64,000 nt of DNA, from the NCBI RefSeq assembly GCF_012726295.1, contig NZ_JABAOB010000005.1, forward strand, positions 484,921-548,920, in the 5' to 3' direction. The translations under genes and the position numbers were made by a program. Origin of the DNA: Chitinophaga sp. Ak27 (GTDB taxonomy: Bacteria; Bacteroidota; Bacteroidia; Chitinophagales; Chitinophagaceae). Shown piece after piece: positions 17,817 through 25,735 of the stretch (positions are counted from its first letter, which is position 1; the number at the start of each line of letters is the position of its first letter). The notes beneath the pieces are model-generated. The model did no database searches. It worked only from the letters and a program-made list of their open reading frames with translations, and was not told the DNA's origin.

Positions 17817-18692
17817 CTATAAAACGTTTAAAACTTGTTCTTTGGCTTTTTCCAATTCATCTTTCATCAGCACTACCCATTGTTGAATCCCGGCGTCATT
17901 GGCTTTGGAACCTGTGGTATTGATTTCGCGGCCTATTTCCTGTAATACAAAACCCAGTTTCTTTCCTTTGGCGGCGTCGGCATCTTTCAGGATTTCCCGG
18001 AAATAGCGGAGGTGATTCTCCAGTCGGGACAACTCTTCTGAGATATCGAGTTTCTCCAGGTAAAAGATCAGCTCTTGTTCCAGGCGGTTGGCATCCACAT
18101 TGTCTTTTCCTACGTGTTCGGCCAATAAGCTTTCCAGGCGCTGACGGATACGGTCTTTGCGAAGCGGATCCAGTTCGCGCACTTTTTGCATAGAAGCATC
18201 TATATTGTCGATACGCTGCTGCAGGTCGGCTTCCAGCATCTGACCTTCATCGATACGATGATGGTCGAGGTCGGCCAGGGCCTGGCGCAGAGTGGTCTCC
18301 ACATCTTTCCATTCTTCTTCTGTGATTTGCTCTGTTGCCGGTGTTACTACTTCCGGGAGCTTCATCAGCACATTCAGCATATCAGTCTGTGGCAGCTCCA
18401 ATTCATTTGACAGCGCGGTAATAGACTGGTAATAATATTTGGCAAGATCAGTATTAATCACAACCGGACGGGTGGCGCCGTTCTGGCGAATATTAATAGT
18501 AGCATCCAGGGTACCTCTCTGCAACGTTTGCTGCATAAGAGCGCGGATGTCAAACTCATAGGGTTTTAACAAAGGAGAAAACTTCAGATTCACTTCAAAC
18601 TGCTTCCCATTCAGCGATTTGATCTCCACCACGATACTTGTTTCGCCTTTGGTACTTTCTGCCCTTCCGAAGCCGGTCATTGATTTCAGCAT
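17817..18692 (-). CDS. yicC: YicC/YloC-family endoribonuclease
   Basis: 291 residues, standard length. The N-terminus MLKSMTGFGRAE and the C-terminal KLGFVLQEIGREINTTGSKA are family hallmarks. YicC-type proteins have been reported as endoribonucleases in RNA turnover; the role here is inferred from the family. First gene of the yicC-gldH-kinase-regulator unit, with a TAnnTTTG box upstream. Confidence 0.92.
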   Translation of the reverse strand: MLKSMTGFGRAESTKGETSIVVEIKSLNGKQFEVNLKFSPLLKPYEFDIRALMQQTLQRGTLDATINIRQNGATRPVVINTDLAKYYYQSITALSNELELPQTDMLNVLMKLPEVVTPATEQITEEEWKDVETTLRQALADLDHHRIDEGQMLEADLQQRIDNIDASMQKVRELDPLRKDRIRQRLESLLAEHVGKDNVDANRLEQELIFYLEKLDISEELSRLENHLRYFREILKDADAAKGKKLGFVLQEIGREINTTGSKANDAGIQQWVVLMKDELEKAKEQVLNVL

Positions 18693-18711
18693 AATAGAAA
18701 TTTGTAGGTGA

Positions 18712-18719
18712 CAAACCTA
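18712..18719 (-). promoter_or_regulatory. -7 promoter box for yicC-gldH unit
   Basis: The minus strand reads TAGGTTTG (TAnnTTTG), 19 nt before the yicC ATG. Confidence 0.55.
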
Positions 18720-18725
18720 GTTAAA

Positions 18726-18759
18726 AAAGCTGAAAGGATAAAGCCCAAGCTGAAAGCAA
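18726..18759. repeat. AAAGCNN heptad repeat, short copy
   Basis: Five near-tandem units: AAAGCTG, AAAGGAT, AAAGCCC, AAGCTG (one base short), AAAGCAA. It does not form a hairpin here. The units resemble those in the long hairpins at 47588-47686 and 55578-55675. Confidence 0.55.
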
Positions 18760-18807
18760 TGGAGGAGTGGTAAGCACGATTTTAGGCCATAGGATGTGCA
18801 AAAGCGC

Positions 18808-19416
18808 TCAGCGCCCGTCTTTAGGGGCTTTTATCTTCAGTCCCCGGTAAATTTCTTCCCGGCTCAACTGCCGGATGGCGCCAGACTGCATACCCGCAAT
18901 GGTAATATCCTCTATCCGGTAACGGACAAGCCTCAACGTAGGAAACCCAACGGCAGCGGTCATACGCCTTACCTGACGGTTTTTCCCCTCAGCTAAAACC
19001 AGCCTTATCCAGGGAGCAGGAATGCTCTTGCGGAACCGGATAGGCGGGTTGCGGGGTGGCAAAACCGGTTCTGTGGCCAGTATCTCTGCTCTGCAACGGC
19101 GGGTAAGATATTCCTTTCCATCCACATTGATCCGGACCCCAGCTTCCAGCCGCTGCGCTGCCTCTGGCGTAATGGCCCCGTCTACCTGTACCCAATACTC
19201 CCGCTCATGTGCATATTGAGGCGATAATAACCTTTCATTCAGCGCCTTGTCATTGGTCAGGATCAACAACCCTTCACTGTCATAGTCCAGTCGCCCCACC
19301 GGGTATACATCTCCCGGTACTTTAAAATAGTCGGCCAGGCAAGCTTTATTCCCTTCCGGAGTAAATCTCGTTAGCACCTCATATGGCTTATAAATAATAT
19401 AATAATAAAGTCCCAC
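18808..19416 (-). CDS. 23S rRNA pseudouridine synthase, RluE-like
   Basis: RsuA/RluB/E/F-type enzyme lacking an N-terminal S4 domain. Motifs are IIYKPYEVLTRF, PVGRLDYDSEGLLILTND (catalytic Asp), EREYWVQVDG and the C-terminal EGKNRQVRRMTAAVGFPTLRLVRYRI. Length and the missing S4 domain fit RluE (U2457 of 23S rRNA). The start is uncertain. There is no ATG; I chose GTG at 19414-19416 (202 residues), because further upstream the frame runs across the divergent regulator promoter. Confidence 0.85.
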   Translation of the reverse strand: MGLYYYIIYKPYEVLTRFTPEGNKACLADYFKVPGDVYPVGRLDYDSEGLLILTNDKALNERLLSPQYAHEREYWVQVDGAITPEAAQRLEAGVRINVDGKEYLTRRCRAEILATEPVLPPRNPPIRFRKSIPAPWIRLVLAEGKNRQVRRMTAAVGFPTLRLVRYRIEDITIAGMQSGAIRQLSREEIYRGLKIKAPKDGR

Positions 19417-19419
19417 TAA

Positions 19420-19460
19420 TACTTTTGCTTTGGTTAAGGCCGTGTAAATTAGTACTTTTG
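19420..19460 (+). promoter_or_regulatory. Two TAnnTTTG boxes upstream of the FNR-type gene
   Basis: TACTTTTG occurs twice, at 19420-19427 and 19453-19460. The second has a TTG (19430-19432) 20 bp upstream as -33 element and ends 10 nt before the ATG, predicting an almost leaderless transcript. No TGA-N6-TCA dyad is present, so I see no sign of autoregulation. Confidence 0.6.
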
Positions 19461-19470
19461 CAAATTGATT

Positions 19471-20181
19471 ATGGCAACACCGATTCACAATCCTTCCTGT
19501 CAAAACTGCAAGGACCGCTTTTCTTCTATATTTTGCAAGGCGGACCAATGTAATCTGGATCTTCTTTCAGAGGCAAAGGTGTGTTCTGTTTATAAAAAAG
19601 GACAGGTCATCTTCCATGAAGGTGCTTATCCATTCGGTGTTTACTGTATCAACGATGGTAAAATAAAGCTGTCACACAGCGGCGACGACGGTCGGGAGCA
19701 AATTGTACGCCTGGTTAAAGCCGGCGATATCATGGGGTATAAAGCCCTGTTGAGCAATGAAAGATATACGGCTACAGCCACCGCCCTGGAAGACTCTTCT
19801 ATTTGCTTTGTTCCTAAAGATTTGTTTCTCAACATATTACAAAAAGACGCTTCTCTTTCCTTTGAAATGATGCGCATCTTGTCGAGTGAACTCCGCAAGG
19901 CCGAACTGAAAATTACCCACCTGGCGCAAAAACCCGTACGGGAACGTCTGGCAGAAACCCTGCTCTTCATCAAAGAAACTTACGGACTGGAAGCCGACGG
20001 GCACACCCTCAGCGTTCGCCTATCCCGTGAAGAGATTGCCAACCTGGTAGGTACTGCCACCGAATCGGCTATACGCCTGCTTTCTGAATTTAAGAAAGAT
20101 GGTATGATAGAGCTGGAAGGTAAAAAAATCCGCCTGCTCGATATGCCCGAAATTATCAGGACGGCCAACCTACAGGAATAA
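19471..20181 (+). CDS. FNR-type Crp/Fnr regulator with Cys-rich N-terminus
   Basis: 236 residues. The N-terminus has Cys at 10, 13, 22 and 27 (C-x2-C-x8-C-x4-C). Cys112 in ALEDSSICFVP falls where E. coli FNR has its fourth cluster ligand in ALETSMVCEIP. A cNMP-binding fold follows (FHEG...GVYCINDGKIKL, GDIMGYKALL). The C-terminal HTH has LSREEIANLVGTATESAIRLL with a recognition helix beginning TATES. An oxygen-sensing Fe-S regulator is inferred. It lies directly upstream of ccoI, and FNR-like operators stand in both promoters of the oxidase locus. The ATG at 19471 is preferred over TTG 19465. Confidence 0.88.
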   Translation: MATPIHNPSCQNCKDRFSSIFCKADQCNLDLLSEAKVCSVYKKGQVIFHEGAYPFGVYCINDGKIKLSHSGDDGREQIVRLVKAGDIMGYKALLSNERYTATATALEDSSICFVPKDLFLNILQKDASLSFEMMRILSSELRKAELKITHLAQKPVRERLAETLLFIKETYGLEADGHTLSVRLSREEIANLVGTATESAIRLLSEFKKDGMIELEGKKIRLLDMPEIIRTANLQE

Positions 20182-20183
20182 CC

Positions 20184-20219
20184 CTGACAAATATCATATT
20201 CTTCCTTGATACATGTCAT
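20184..20219 (+). promoter_or_regulatory. Two FNR-like operators upstream of ccoI
   Basis: CTGACAAATATCAT (20184-20197) and TTGATACATGTCAT (20206-20219) both carry the Crp/Fnr dyad core TGA-N6-TCA. They start 22 bp apart, two helical turns. The second is closest to FNR consensus TTGAT-N4-ATCAA and sits at about -41.5 relative to the predicted start, the class II activator position. Confidence 0.8.
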
Positions 20220-20241
20220 TGCCCACCGGGAGCACGACCGG

Positions 20242-20249
20242 TACTTTTG
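20242..20249 (+). promoter_or_regulatory. -7 promoter box for ccoI
   Basis: TACTTTTG begins exactly 36 bp after the start of the proximal FNR-like dyad. No -33 TTTG is needed or seen, consistent with an activator-dependent promoter. Confidence 0.7.
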
Positions 20250-20272
20250 CAAATACACAAAATACCAACGGC

Positions 20273-22690
20273 ATGGCTGTTTCTTCACGTACCAATACAC
20301 TTACCTCCTGTTACCACTGCGGAGAGGACTGTTTCGATACCGATATTACCATAGAGGATAAAGTGTTTTGCTGCCAGGGTTGTAAAATGGTATACGAAAT
20401 ACTTAACCAGTACGACCTCTGCGAGTACTATGACCTGAACAGCAAACCCGGTATAAATCAACGTATTACAGCGAGGAATGATAAGTTTGCGTTCCTGGAC
20501 GATGAAAAAATTGCTCAGCAGTTATACCTGTTTAAAGACGATGCTCAAACCCACGTAAATTTTTACATTCCACAGATCCATTGCAGCTCCTGCCTATGGC
20601 TCTTGGAAAATTTACACAAGCTGGAACCGGGCGTACTGCGTGTAACCGTTAACTTCAGTAAGAAAGAAGTGCTCGTTGTTTTTTCACACACACAAACCTC
20701 CTTGCGAAGAGTCGCTGAAATACTCACCGCAATTGGTTATGAACCTTATATCAGCTTACAGGATTTACAGCATAAAAAACCGCGGACCAACCGCCAGCTG
20801 GTATACCAGCTGGGTGTAGCGGGCTTTTGTTTTGGCAACATTATGTTGCTCAGCTTTCCTGATTATTTCGCCGGTGCCGGAGGGCTCGATGAAAGCTTCA
20901 ACCGCCTGTTCCGATATATGAATCTCATACTGGCCCTGCCTGTATTGTTGTATAGTGCGCAGGCATTTTATAAATCCGCCTGGGGCGGGCTTAAACATGG
21001 GTTTCTCAATATTGATGTGCCAATCGTGCTGGCGATTTTTGTCACCTTTATCCGTAGCCTGTCAGAAGTATGGCAGGGACAAGCTGGCTATTTCGATTCT
21101 ATGACCGGTATCGTTTTCTTCATGCTCATCGGACGCATCCTGCAAGATAAAACCTACCAGGGGCTATCCTTCGACCGGGACTATACCGCTTATTTTCCTA
21201 TAGCCGTTACCGTATTAAAGGAAGACAAAGAAGTCCCCACTACACTTCCTGACCTGAAAACAGGTGACACCATCCGTATTCATCATAACGAACTGGTGCC
21301 CGCCGATGGCATTATTGTGCGGGGAAAAGCACTGATCGACTATAGTTTTGTAACTGGCGAATCTGCCCCGGTTACTAAATCTATTGGGGAAATTATTTAC
21401 GCCGGCGGGCGGCAATTAGATGGCAGCCTGGAAATTCTCACCATTAAGGAGGTGGCACAAAGCTACCTGACAAGCTTATGGAATCGTGATGAGTTAAAAC
21501 ACAAGGAGGAAAAAGAGGTATCATTTGTACACCTGCTGAGCCGCTACTTTACGTGGATGGTATTGTTTATTGCTGCTATCACCGCGGGCTATTGGGCAAT
21601 CCATGAGCCTGCGCGTATATGGCCGGCGGTTACGGCTATCCTGATCATCGCCTGTCCCTGCGCCCTGTTACTGGCATCCTCCTTTACCAACGGGCATATT
21701 CTCCGTATTCTCAGCCGGCATCAGCTGTACCTGCGCAATGCGCAGGCTATTGAAAATATGGCCAATGCAACGCACATTGTTTTTGATAAAACCGGTACAC
21801 TTACCGGGAAAACCGGCAGCTCAGTTGTTTATTATGGTACTTCACTCACCCCGGGACAGGAAGTACTGGTGGCTACGCTGGCAGCCCAGTCCACCCACCC
21901 GCTGAGTAAGGCCATTGTAGCTTATTGCGGAACGCCCGCGCCCCTTGCTGTTCAAGACTTTCAGAACTTTACCGGCAAAGGAGTGTGCGGCTGGGTAGAT
22001 GGTCACTTTATCCGCCTGGGTAATGCCGACTTCACCGGCGCCCATAAAAAAAATGAACAGGAAGGCAGCGTAGTATATGTTGCGATCAACGAAAAACTCT
22101 CCGGCTTATTCACTATCCGGAATACCTATCGCAGCGGCCTGCGACAGCTTATGCAGCAATTACAGACACAGTATTCGCTGTCTGTACTTTCAGGAGATAA
22201 TAATCATACCGCCGACAAGCTACAAAAATTGATGGGCAACAAGGCCACCCTGCTTTTCGAGCAAAAACCGGCAGATAAACTCGCCTATATCATCTCCCTG
22301 CAACAACAAGGGGAAAAGGTGATGATGATAGGAGATGGCCTCAATGATGCAGGGGCCCTCAAGCAAAGCGATATTGGTATTTCGCTGACCGAAGACAGTA
22401 ATAACTTTACACCCGCCAGCGATGGCATCATGGACGCCAAACAGTTGCCAGTATTGTTTTCTTTTATACAATTGTGCAAGGCCAACAAGCGCATTATCCT
22501 CGCCAGCTTTGCTTTATCTGTGCTCTACAATATTACGGGGCTATATTTTGCCGTACAGGGTATTCTATCTCCGCTGGTAGCCGCGATATTAATGCCGGCC
22601 AGCTCTATCAGTATTATCCTGATCACTTTCGGATGCAGCGAATGGCAGGGCAAGAAGCTTTCTGCTAAAGTATTACAGCAAAATGCCTGA
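20273..22690 (+). CDS. ccoI: Copper-transporting P-type ATPase for cbb3 assembly (CcoI/FixI)
   Basis: 805 residues. The N-terminus has a Cys-rich zinc-ribbon-like part (CYHCGEDC...CCQGCKM) and a heavy-metal-associated domain with HCSSC near 103-107. P1B-ATPase motifs are TGES, CPC near 461, DKTGTLTG near 505, and GDGLNDAGALK. CcoI moves copper for the cbb3 active site. The start is set at ATG 20273; an in-frame ATG at 20213 lies inside the proximal operator, upstream of the predicted transcript. The stop codon TGA is itself the first half of the next operator. Confidence 0.92.
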   Translation: MAVSSRTNTLTSCYHCGEDCFDTDITIEDKVFCCQGCKMVYEILNQYDLCEYYDLNSKPGINQRITARNDKFAFLDDEKIAQQLYLFKDDAQTHVNFYIPQIHCSSCLWLLENLHKLEPGVLRVTVNFSKKEVLVVFSHTQTSLRRVAEILTAIGYEPYISLQDLQHKKPRTNRQLVYQLGVAGFCFGNIMLLSFPDYFAGAGGLDESFNRLFRYMNLILALPVLLYSAQAFYKSAWGGLKHGFLNIDVPIVLAIFVTFIRSLSEVWQGQAGYFDSMTGIVFFMLIGRILQDKTYQGLSFDRDYTAYFPIAVTVLKEDKEVPTTLPDLKTGDTIRIHHNELVPADGIIVRGKALIDYSFVTGESAPVTKSIGEIIYAGGRQLDGSLEILTIKEVAQSYLTSLWNRDELKHKEEKEVSFVHLLSRYFTWMVLFIAAITAGYWAIHEPARIWPAVTAILIIACPCALLLASSFTNGHILRILSRHQLYLRNAQAIENMANATHIVFDKTGTLTGKTGSSVVYYGTSLTPGQEVLVATLAAQSTHPLSKAIVAYCGTPAPLAVQDFQNFTGKGVCGWVDGHFIRLGNADFTGAHKKNEQEGSVVYVAINEKLSGLFTIRNTYRSGLRQLMQQLQTQYSLSVLSGDNNHTADKLQKLMGNKATLLFEQKPADKLAYIISLQQQGEKVMMIGDGLNDAGALKQSDIGISLTEDSNNFTPASDGIMDAKQLPVLFSFIQLCKANKRIILASFALSVLYNITGLYFAVQGILSPLVAAILMPASSISIILITFGCSEWQGKKLSAKVLQQNA

Positions 22691-22744
22691 CAAATATCAT
22701 GTTCCTGGTTGAGCAAAGTCATACTCCCGACTGAGTAAAGTCAT
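22687..22744 (+). promoter_or_regulatory. Three FNR-like operators upstream of the cco operon
   Basis: CTGACAAATATCAT (22687-22700), TTGAGCAAAGTCAT (22709-22722) and CTGAGTAAAGTCAT (22731-22744) each have TGA-N6-TCA. They repeat at exactly 22 bp. The first is identical to the distal operator of ccoI and overlaps the ccoI stop codon. Confidence 0.82.
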
Positions 22745-22766
22745 TGCCGCTGCTGCATAGTGATAC

Positions 22767-22774
22767 TACCTTTG
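22767..22774 (+). promoter_or_regulatory. -7 promoter box for the cco operon
   Basis: TACCTTTG begins 36 bp after the start of the proximal dyad at 22731, the same distance as at ccoI. The predicted 5' leader before the cupin gene is about 125 nt. Confidence 0.7.
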
Positions 22775-22818
22775 CCACGACACGATACATAGTTAATCTA
22801 AGCTACCCCCATTCCAAG

Positions 22819-22873
22819 CCCGCATGAAATGGGCGTGTAAACAGTCAACAAAGTACTGTTTACACGCTGCGGG
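22819..22873 (+). promoter_or_regulatory. Long hairpin in the cco operon leader
   Basis: GCGTGTAAACAGT (22833-22845) pairs perfectly with 22855-22867 across a 9-nt loop. CCCGCA (22819-22824) pairs with TGCGGG (22868-22873), leaving an 8-nt bulge on the 5' side, so 19 bp pair in total. No T-run follows, so it is not an intrinsic terminator. It could be an RNA stability or translation element, or a DNA operator. Confidence 0.7.
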
Positions 22874-22905
22874 TAAGGCATGCCGGAAAATCAACAAACT
22901 AGCAA

Positions 22906-23196
22906 ATGAAAGGTATAAACGTAATGCAGGAGTCGGGGAATGAAAAAGTGAAGAGCTGTGCTATTCTTAAAACCCAACGCTTCGACGCCACGCTGCTGAT
23001 CGTGCAGCAGGGATATCAGATTCCTCCGCATACTTCCCCCGCCAACGCCATGATACTGATACTGGAAGGAAAGATTGCATTTATGTTGAATGAAGAAGTA
23101 ACCATCCTGGAAACGGGAGATGTATTTTCTTTCGGCGCCAATGAGCTACATGCCTTACAGGCATTGGAAACAACACGCTTTATTCTCATTAAATAA
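22906..23196 (+). CDS. Small cupin-domain protein in the cbb3 operon
   Basis: 96 residues forming a single cupin barrel: IPPHTSPANAMILILEGKIAFML, then VTILETGDVFSFGANELHAL. Two His (PPHTS and ELHAL) could bind a metal, but the full cupin ligand set is not present. Its stop is 7 bp from ccoS and it is the first gene after the FNR-controlled promoter. A role in oxidase assembly, metal handling or signalling is a guess from position only. Confidence 0.8.
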   Translation: MKGINVMQESGNEKVKSCAILKTQRFDATLLIVQQGYQIPPHTSPANAMILILEGKIAFMLNEEVTILETGDVFSFGANELHALQALETTRFILIK

Positions 23197-23203
23197 CTAT
23201 ACC

Positions 23204-23362
23204 ATGAGCGTTATCGTCATTTTACTCGGAGTCAGTTTACTGGTAGCATTAGGGTTCCTGGGGGCCTTTATCTGGTCTGTCAAAAACGGGCAGTTCGAAG
23301 ATGATTTCTCTCCGGCACACCGCATTCTCTTTGAAGATAAGAAAGATAACGTTAACGATTAA
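23204..23362 (+). CDS. ccoS: cbb3 oxidase maturation protein CcoS
   Basis: 52 residues from ATG 23204. The CcoS form is plain: one membrane segment (VIVILLGVSLLVALGFLGAF) followed by IWSVKNGQFEDD, the conserved 'W.v..GQFdD' motif. CcoS acts with CcoI in cofactor insertion. An in-frame start at 23120 would overlap the cupin gene and was rejected. Confidence 0.92.
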   Translation: MSVIVILLGVSLLVALGFLGAFIWSVKNGQFEDDFSPAHRILFEDKKDNVND

Positions 23363-23392
23363 ACGCATTTATAAACACCATTAAATACCATT

Positions 23393-25537
23393 ATGTCACT
23401 CGAAAAATTTTATTACGACAACCGACCGGTGAAATGGTTTGCCTATGCTTGTGTATTCTGGGGACTGATAGGCATGCTAGCCGGTTTGTGGGCCGCACTG
23501 GAGCTGGTAATCCCCGGTCTTAACGCGGGTTTTGCCCCCATTACTTTTGGTAGGCTCCGTCCTGTGCATACCAATGCGGTCATCTTTGCTTTTGTGGGCA
23601 ATGGCATTTTCATGGGTGTGTATTATTCGTTACAGCGATTGTGTAAAGCCCGTATGTTCAGCGACCTGCTGAGTAAAATCCATTTCTGGGGATGGCAGTC
23701 CATCATTGCCGGTGGCGCGCTCACCCTCTTCCTGGGTTATACTACCGGTAAAGAATATGCAGAACTGGAATGGCCCTTCGACATCGCCATCACCCTTATC
23801 TGGCTGGTATTTGGCGCTAATATGCTGGGTACTATTCTACGCAGGCGTGAATCTCATCTGTATGTAGCCATCTGGTTCTATATCGGTACCTGGGTAGCTA
23901 TTGCGATGTTGCATATTATTAATTCCTTCGAATTTCCTTTATCCCTGTTCAAGAGCTATAGCTGGTATGCGGGCGTGCAGGATGCACTGGTACAGTGGTG
24001 GTATGGACACAATGCCGTGGCATTTTTCCTGACCACGCCTTACCTGGGGCTTATGTACTACTTTGTTCCCAAAGCAGCCAACAGGCCTGTGTATTCTTAT
24101 CGCTGGTCTATCATTCACTTCTGGTCGTTGATATTTATATACATCTGGGCCGGCCCGCACCACCTGCTATATACAGCTTTACCTGAATGGGCACAGTCAC
24201 TGGGTACGGCCTTCAGCGTAATGCTGATAGCGCCATCCTGGGGAGGTATGCTCAACGGGTTGCTCACACTCCGTGGTGCATGGGATAGGGTAAGAGAAGA
24301 TGCCATCCTAAAATTCTTCGTCGTAGCGCTGACATGCTATGGTATGGCCACCTTTGAAGGTCCGATGCTGTCGCTGAAAAATGTAAATGCTATCAGCCAC
24401 TATACCGACTGGACCATTGCACACGTACACGTAGGCGCCCTGGGCTGGAATGGATTCCTCACTTTTGGTATCCTTTACTGGCTGATTCCACGACTGTTCG
24501 GTACTGCCTTACATTCCCGCAAATGGGCCAATACCCATTTCTGGATTGGTACGCTGGGTATTATCTTCTATGTAATCCCACTTTACTGGGCCGCCTTTAC
24601 ACAAAGTATGATGTGGAAACAGTTTACAGAAGAAGGACAATTGAAATACCAGTTCCTGGAAACCGTTACCACCATCGTCCCCATGTATGCGCTACGTGCC
24701 TTAGGAGGATTATTATACATCAGTGGCGTAATACTGATGGCTGTCAACCTGACTAAAACCATCCGTAAAGGCGCCTTCATTGCCAACGAAGCTGCCGAGG
24801 CACCGGCTCTGCCAAAAGTAATCGTTACCCATGGTAAAGCCCACTGGCACAATTGGATCGAACGCCGGCCCATTCAGCTGGTGGTATTCAGCCTGGTAGT
24901 AGTAGCCATAGGCGGTTTGCTGGAAATGATGCCTACTTTCCTGATACGCAGTAATATCCCTACCATCAGCAGCGTAAAACCATATACGCCACTAGAGCTC
25001 CATGGCCGTGATATCTACGTGAGAGAAGGCTGTTATACCTGTCACTCCCAGATGATACGTCCCTTCCGCGACGAAGTGGCCCGCTATGGCGAATATTCCA
25101 AAGCAGGAGAGTTTGTATATGACCATCCTTTCCAGTGGGGCTCCAAACGCACAGGTCCGGACCTGGCCCGCATAGGTGGGAAATATCCCGACTCCTGGCA
25201 CTTTAATCACATGCTGGATCCTTCATCTATGTCTCCCGGATCTATCATGCCCTCTTATCCATGGCTGTTTGAAGAAAGGGTAGATAAAAGTAAAACACCT
25301 GCTATGATCAGCGTAATGCGGAAACTGGGCGTTCCTTATGCCGACGGTTATGAAGTACGTGCCAATACGGACCTGGATAAACAGGCGCAGGAAATAGCTG
25401 ACAGGCTACAGAAGGATAAGCTGCCCATTAAGGCCGACCGTGAAATTATCGCTTTAATCGCCTACCTGCAAAGGATGGGGAAAGATATCAAGTCAGCGCC
25501 AAAACCTGTAGCTCAAACCGATAACGCAGCATTTTAA
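23393..25537 (+). CDS. ccoNO: cbb3-type cytochrome c oxidase, fused subunits I and II
   Basis: 714 residues. The first 470 or so are CcoN: twelve membrane segments with conserved His, including RPVHTNAVIFAF, WWYGHNAVAFFLT, GPHHLLYTALPEW and TIAHVHVGALGWNG. A further hydrophobic anchor leads into CcoO, with one c-type heme site CYTCH near 547-551 and the distal Met region DPSSMSPGSIMPSYPW. Fusion of CcoN with CcoO is common in Bacteroidota. It is the high-affinity terminal oxidase of microaerobic respiration in the inner membrane. Confidence 0.95.
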   Translation: MSLEKFYYDNRPVKWFAYACVFWGLIGMLAGLWAALELVIPGLNAGFAPITFGRLRPVHTNAVIFAFVGNGIFMGVYYSLQRLCKARMFSDLLSKIHFWGWQSIIAGGALTLFLGYTTGKEYAELEWPFDIAITLIWLVFGANMLGTILRRRESHLYVAIWFYIGTWVAIAMLHIINSFEFPLSLFKSYSWYAGVQDALVQWWYGHNAVAFFLTTPYLGLMYYFVPKAANRPVYSYRWSIIHFWSLIFIYIWAGPHHLLYTALPEWAQSLGTAFSVMLIAPSWGGMLNGLLTLRGAWDRVREDAILKFFVVALTCYGMATFEGPMLSLKNVNAISHYTDWTIAHVHVGALGWNGFLTFGILYWLIPRLFGTALHSRKWANTHFWIGTLGIIFYVIPLYWAAFTQSMMWKQFTEEGQLKYQFLETVTTIVPMYALRALGGLLYISGVILMAVNLTKTIRKGAFIANEAAEAPALPKVIVTHGKAHWHNWIERRPIQLVVFSLVVVAIGGLLEMMPTFLIRSNIPTISSVKPYTPLELHGRDIYVREGCYTCHSQMIRPFRDEVARYGEYSKAGEFVYDHPFQWGSKRTGPDLARIGGKYPDSWHFNHMLDPSSMSPGSIMPSYPWLFEERVDKSKTPAMISVMRKLGVPYADGYEVRANTDLDKQAQEIADRLQKDKLPIKADREIIALIAYLQRMGKDIKSAPKPVAQTDNAAF

Positions 25538-25548
25538 ATCTTCAGATC

Positions 25549-25728
25549 ATGAAATTCATTAATTACCTGGAATCTATAGCCGGCATCAGCGTTTACCCTA
25601 TGGCCTCGCTACTGCTGCTGTTCACCTTCTTCGTAGGTGCTTCGCTGTGGGCTTTTAAAGCCGATAAAAAAATGGTAGATCATATCAGCCGTATTCCATT
25701 AGATAATAATGACGATCATTCTCTATAA
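25549..25728 (+). CDS. ccoQ: Small cbb3 oxidase subunit, CcoQ-like
   Basis: 59 residues, easily missed. One membrane segment (MASLLLLFTFFVGASLWAF) is followed by the charged KADKKMVDHISRIPLD, which fits CcoQ/FixQ ('w.....k..f.e.a.lPl.D'). It lies 11 bp after ccoNO and 7 bp before ccoP. Confidence 0.85.
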   Translation: MKFINYLESIAGISVYPMASLLLLFTFFVGASLWAFKADKKMVDHISRIPLDNNDDHSL

Positions 25729-25735
25729 AAGTATA

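Noticed and set aside
18808..19548. Longer reading frame for the pseudouridine synthase reaching 19548
   Set aside because: It would run through the FNR-type gene promoter and into its coding sequence on the other strand; conserved residues begin only after 19416.
20213..20272. Upstream ATG that would add 20 residues to CcoI
   Set aside because: It lies within the proximal FNR-like operator and before the predicted transcript start; the added residues are low-complexity.
22833..22867. Leader hairpin as an intrinsic terminator
   Set aside because: No T-run follows the stem on either strand and the downstream genes form the oxidase operon.
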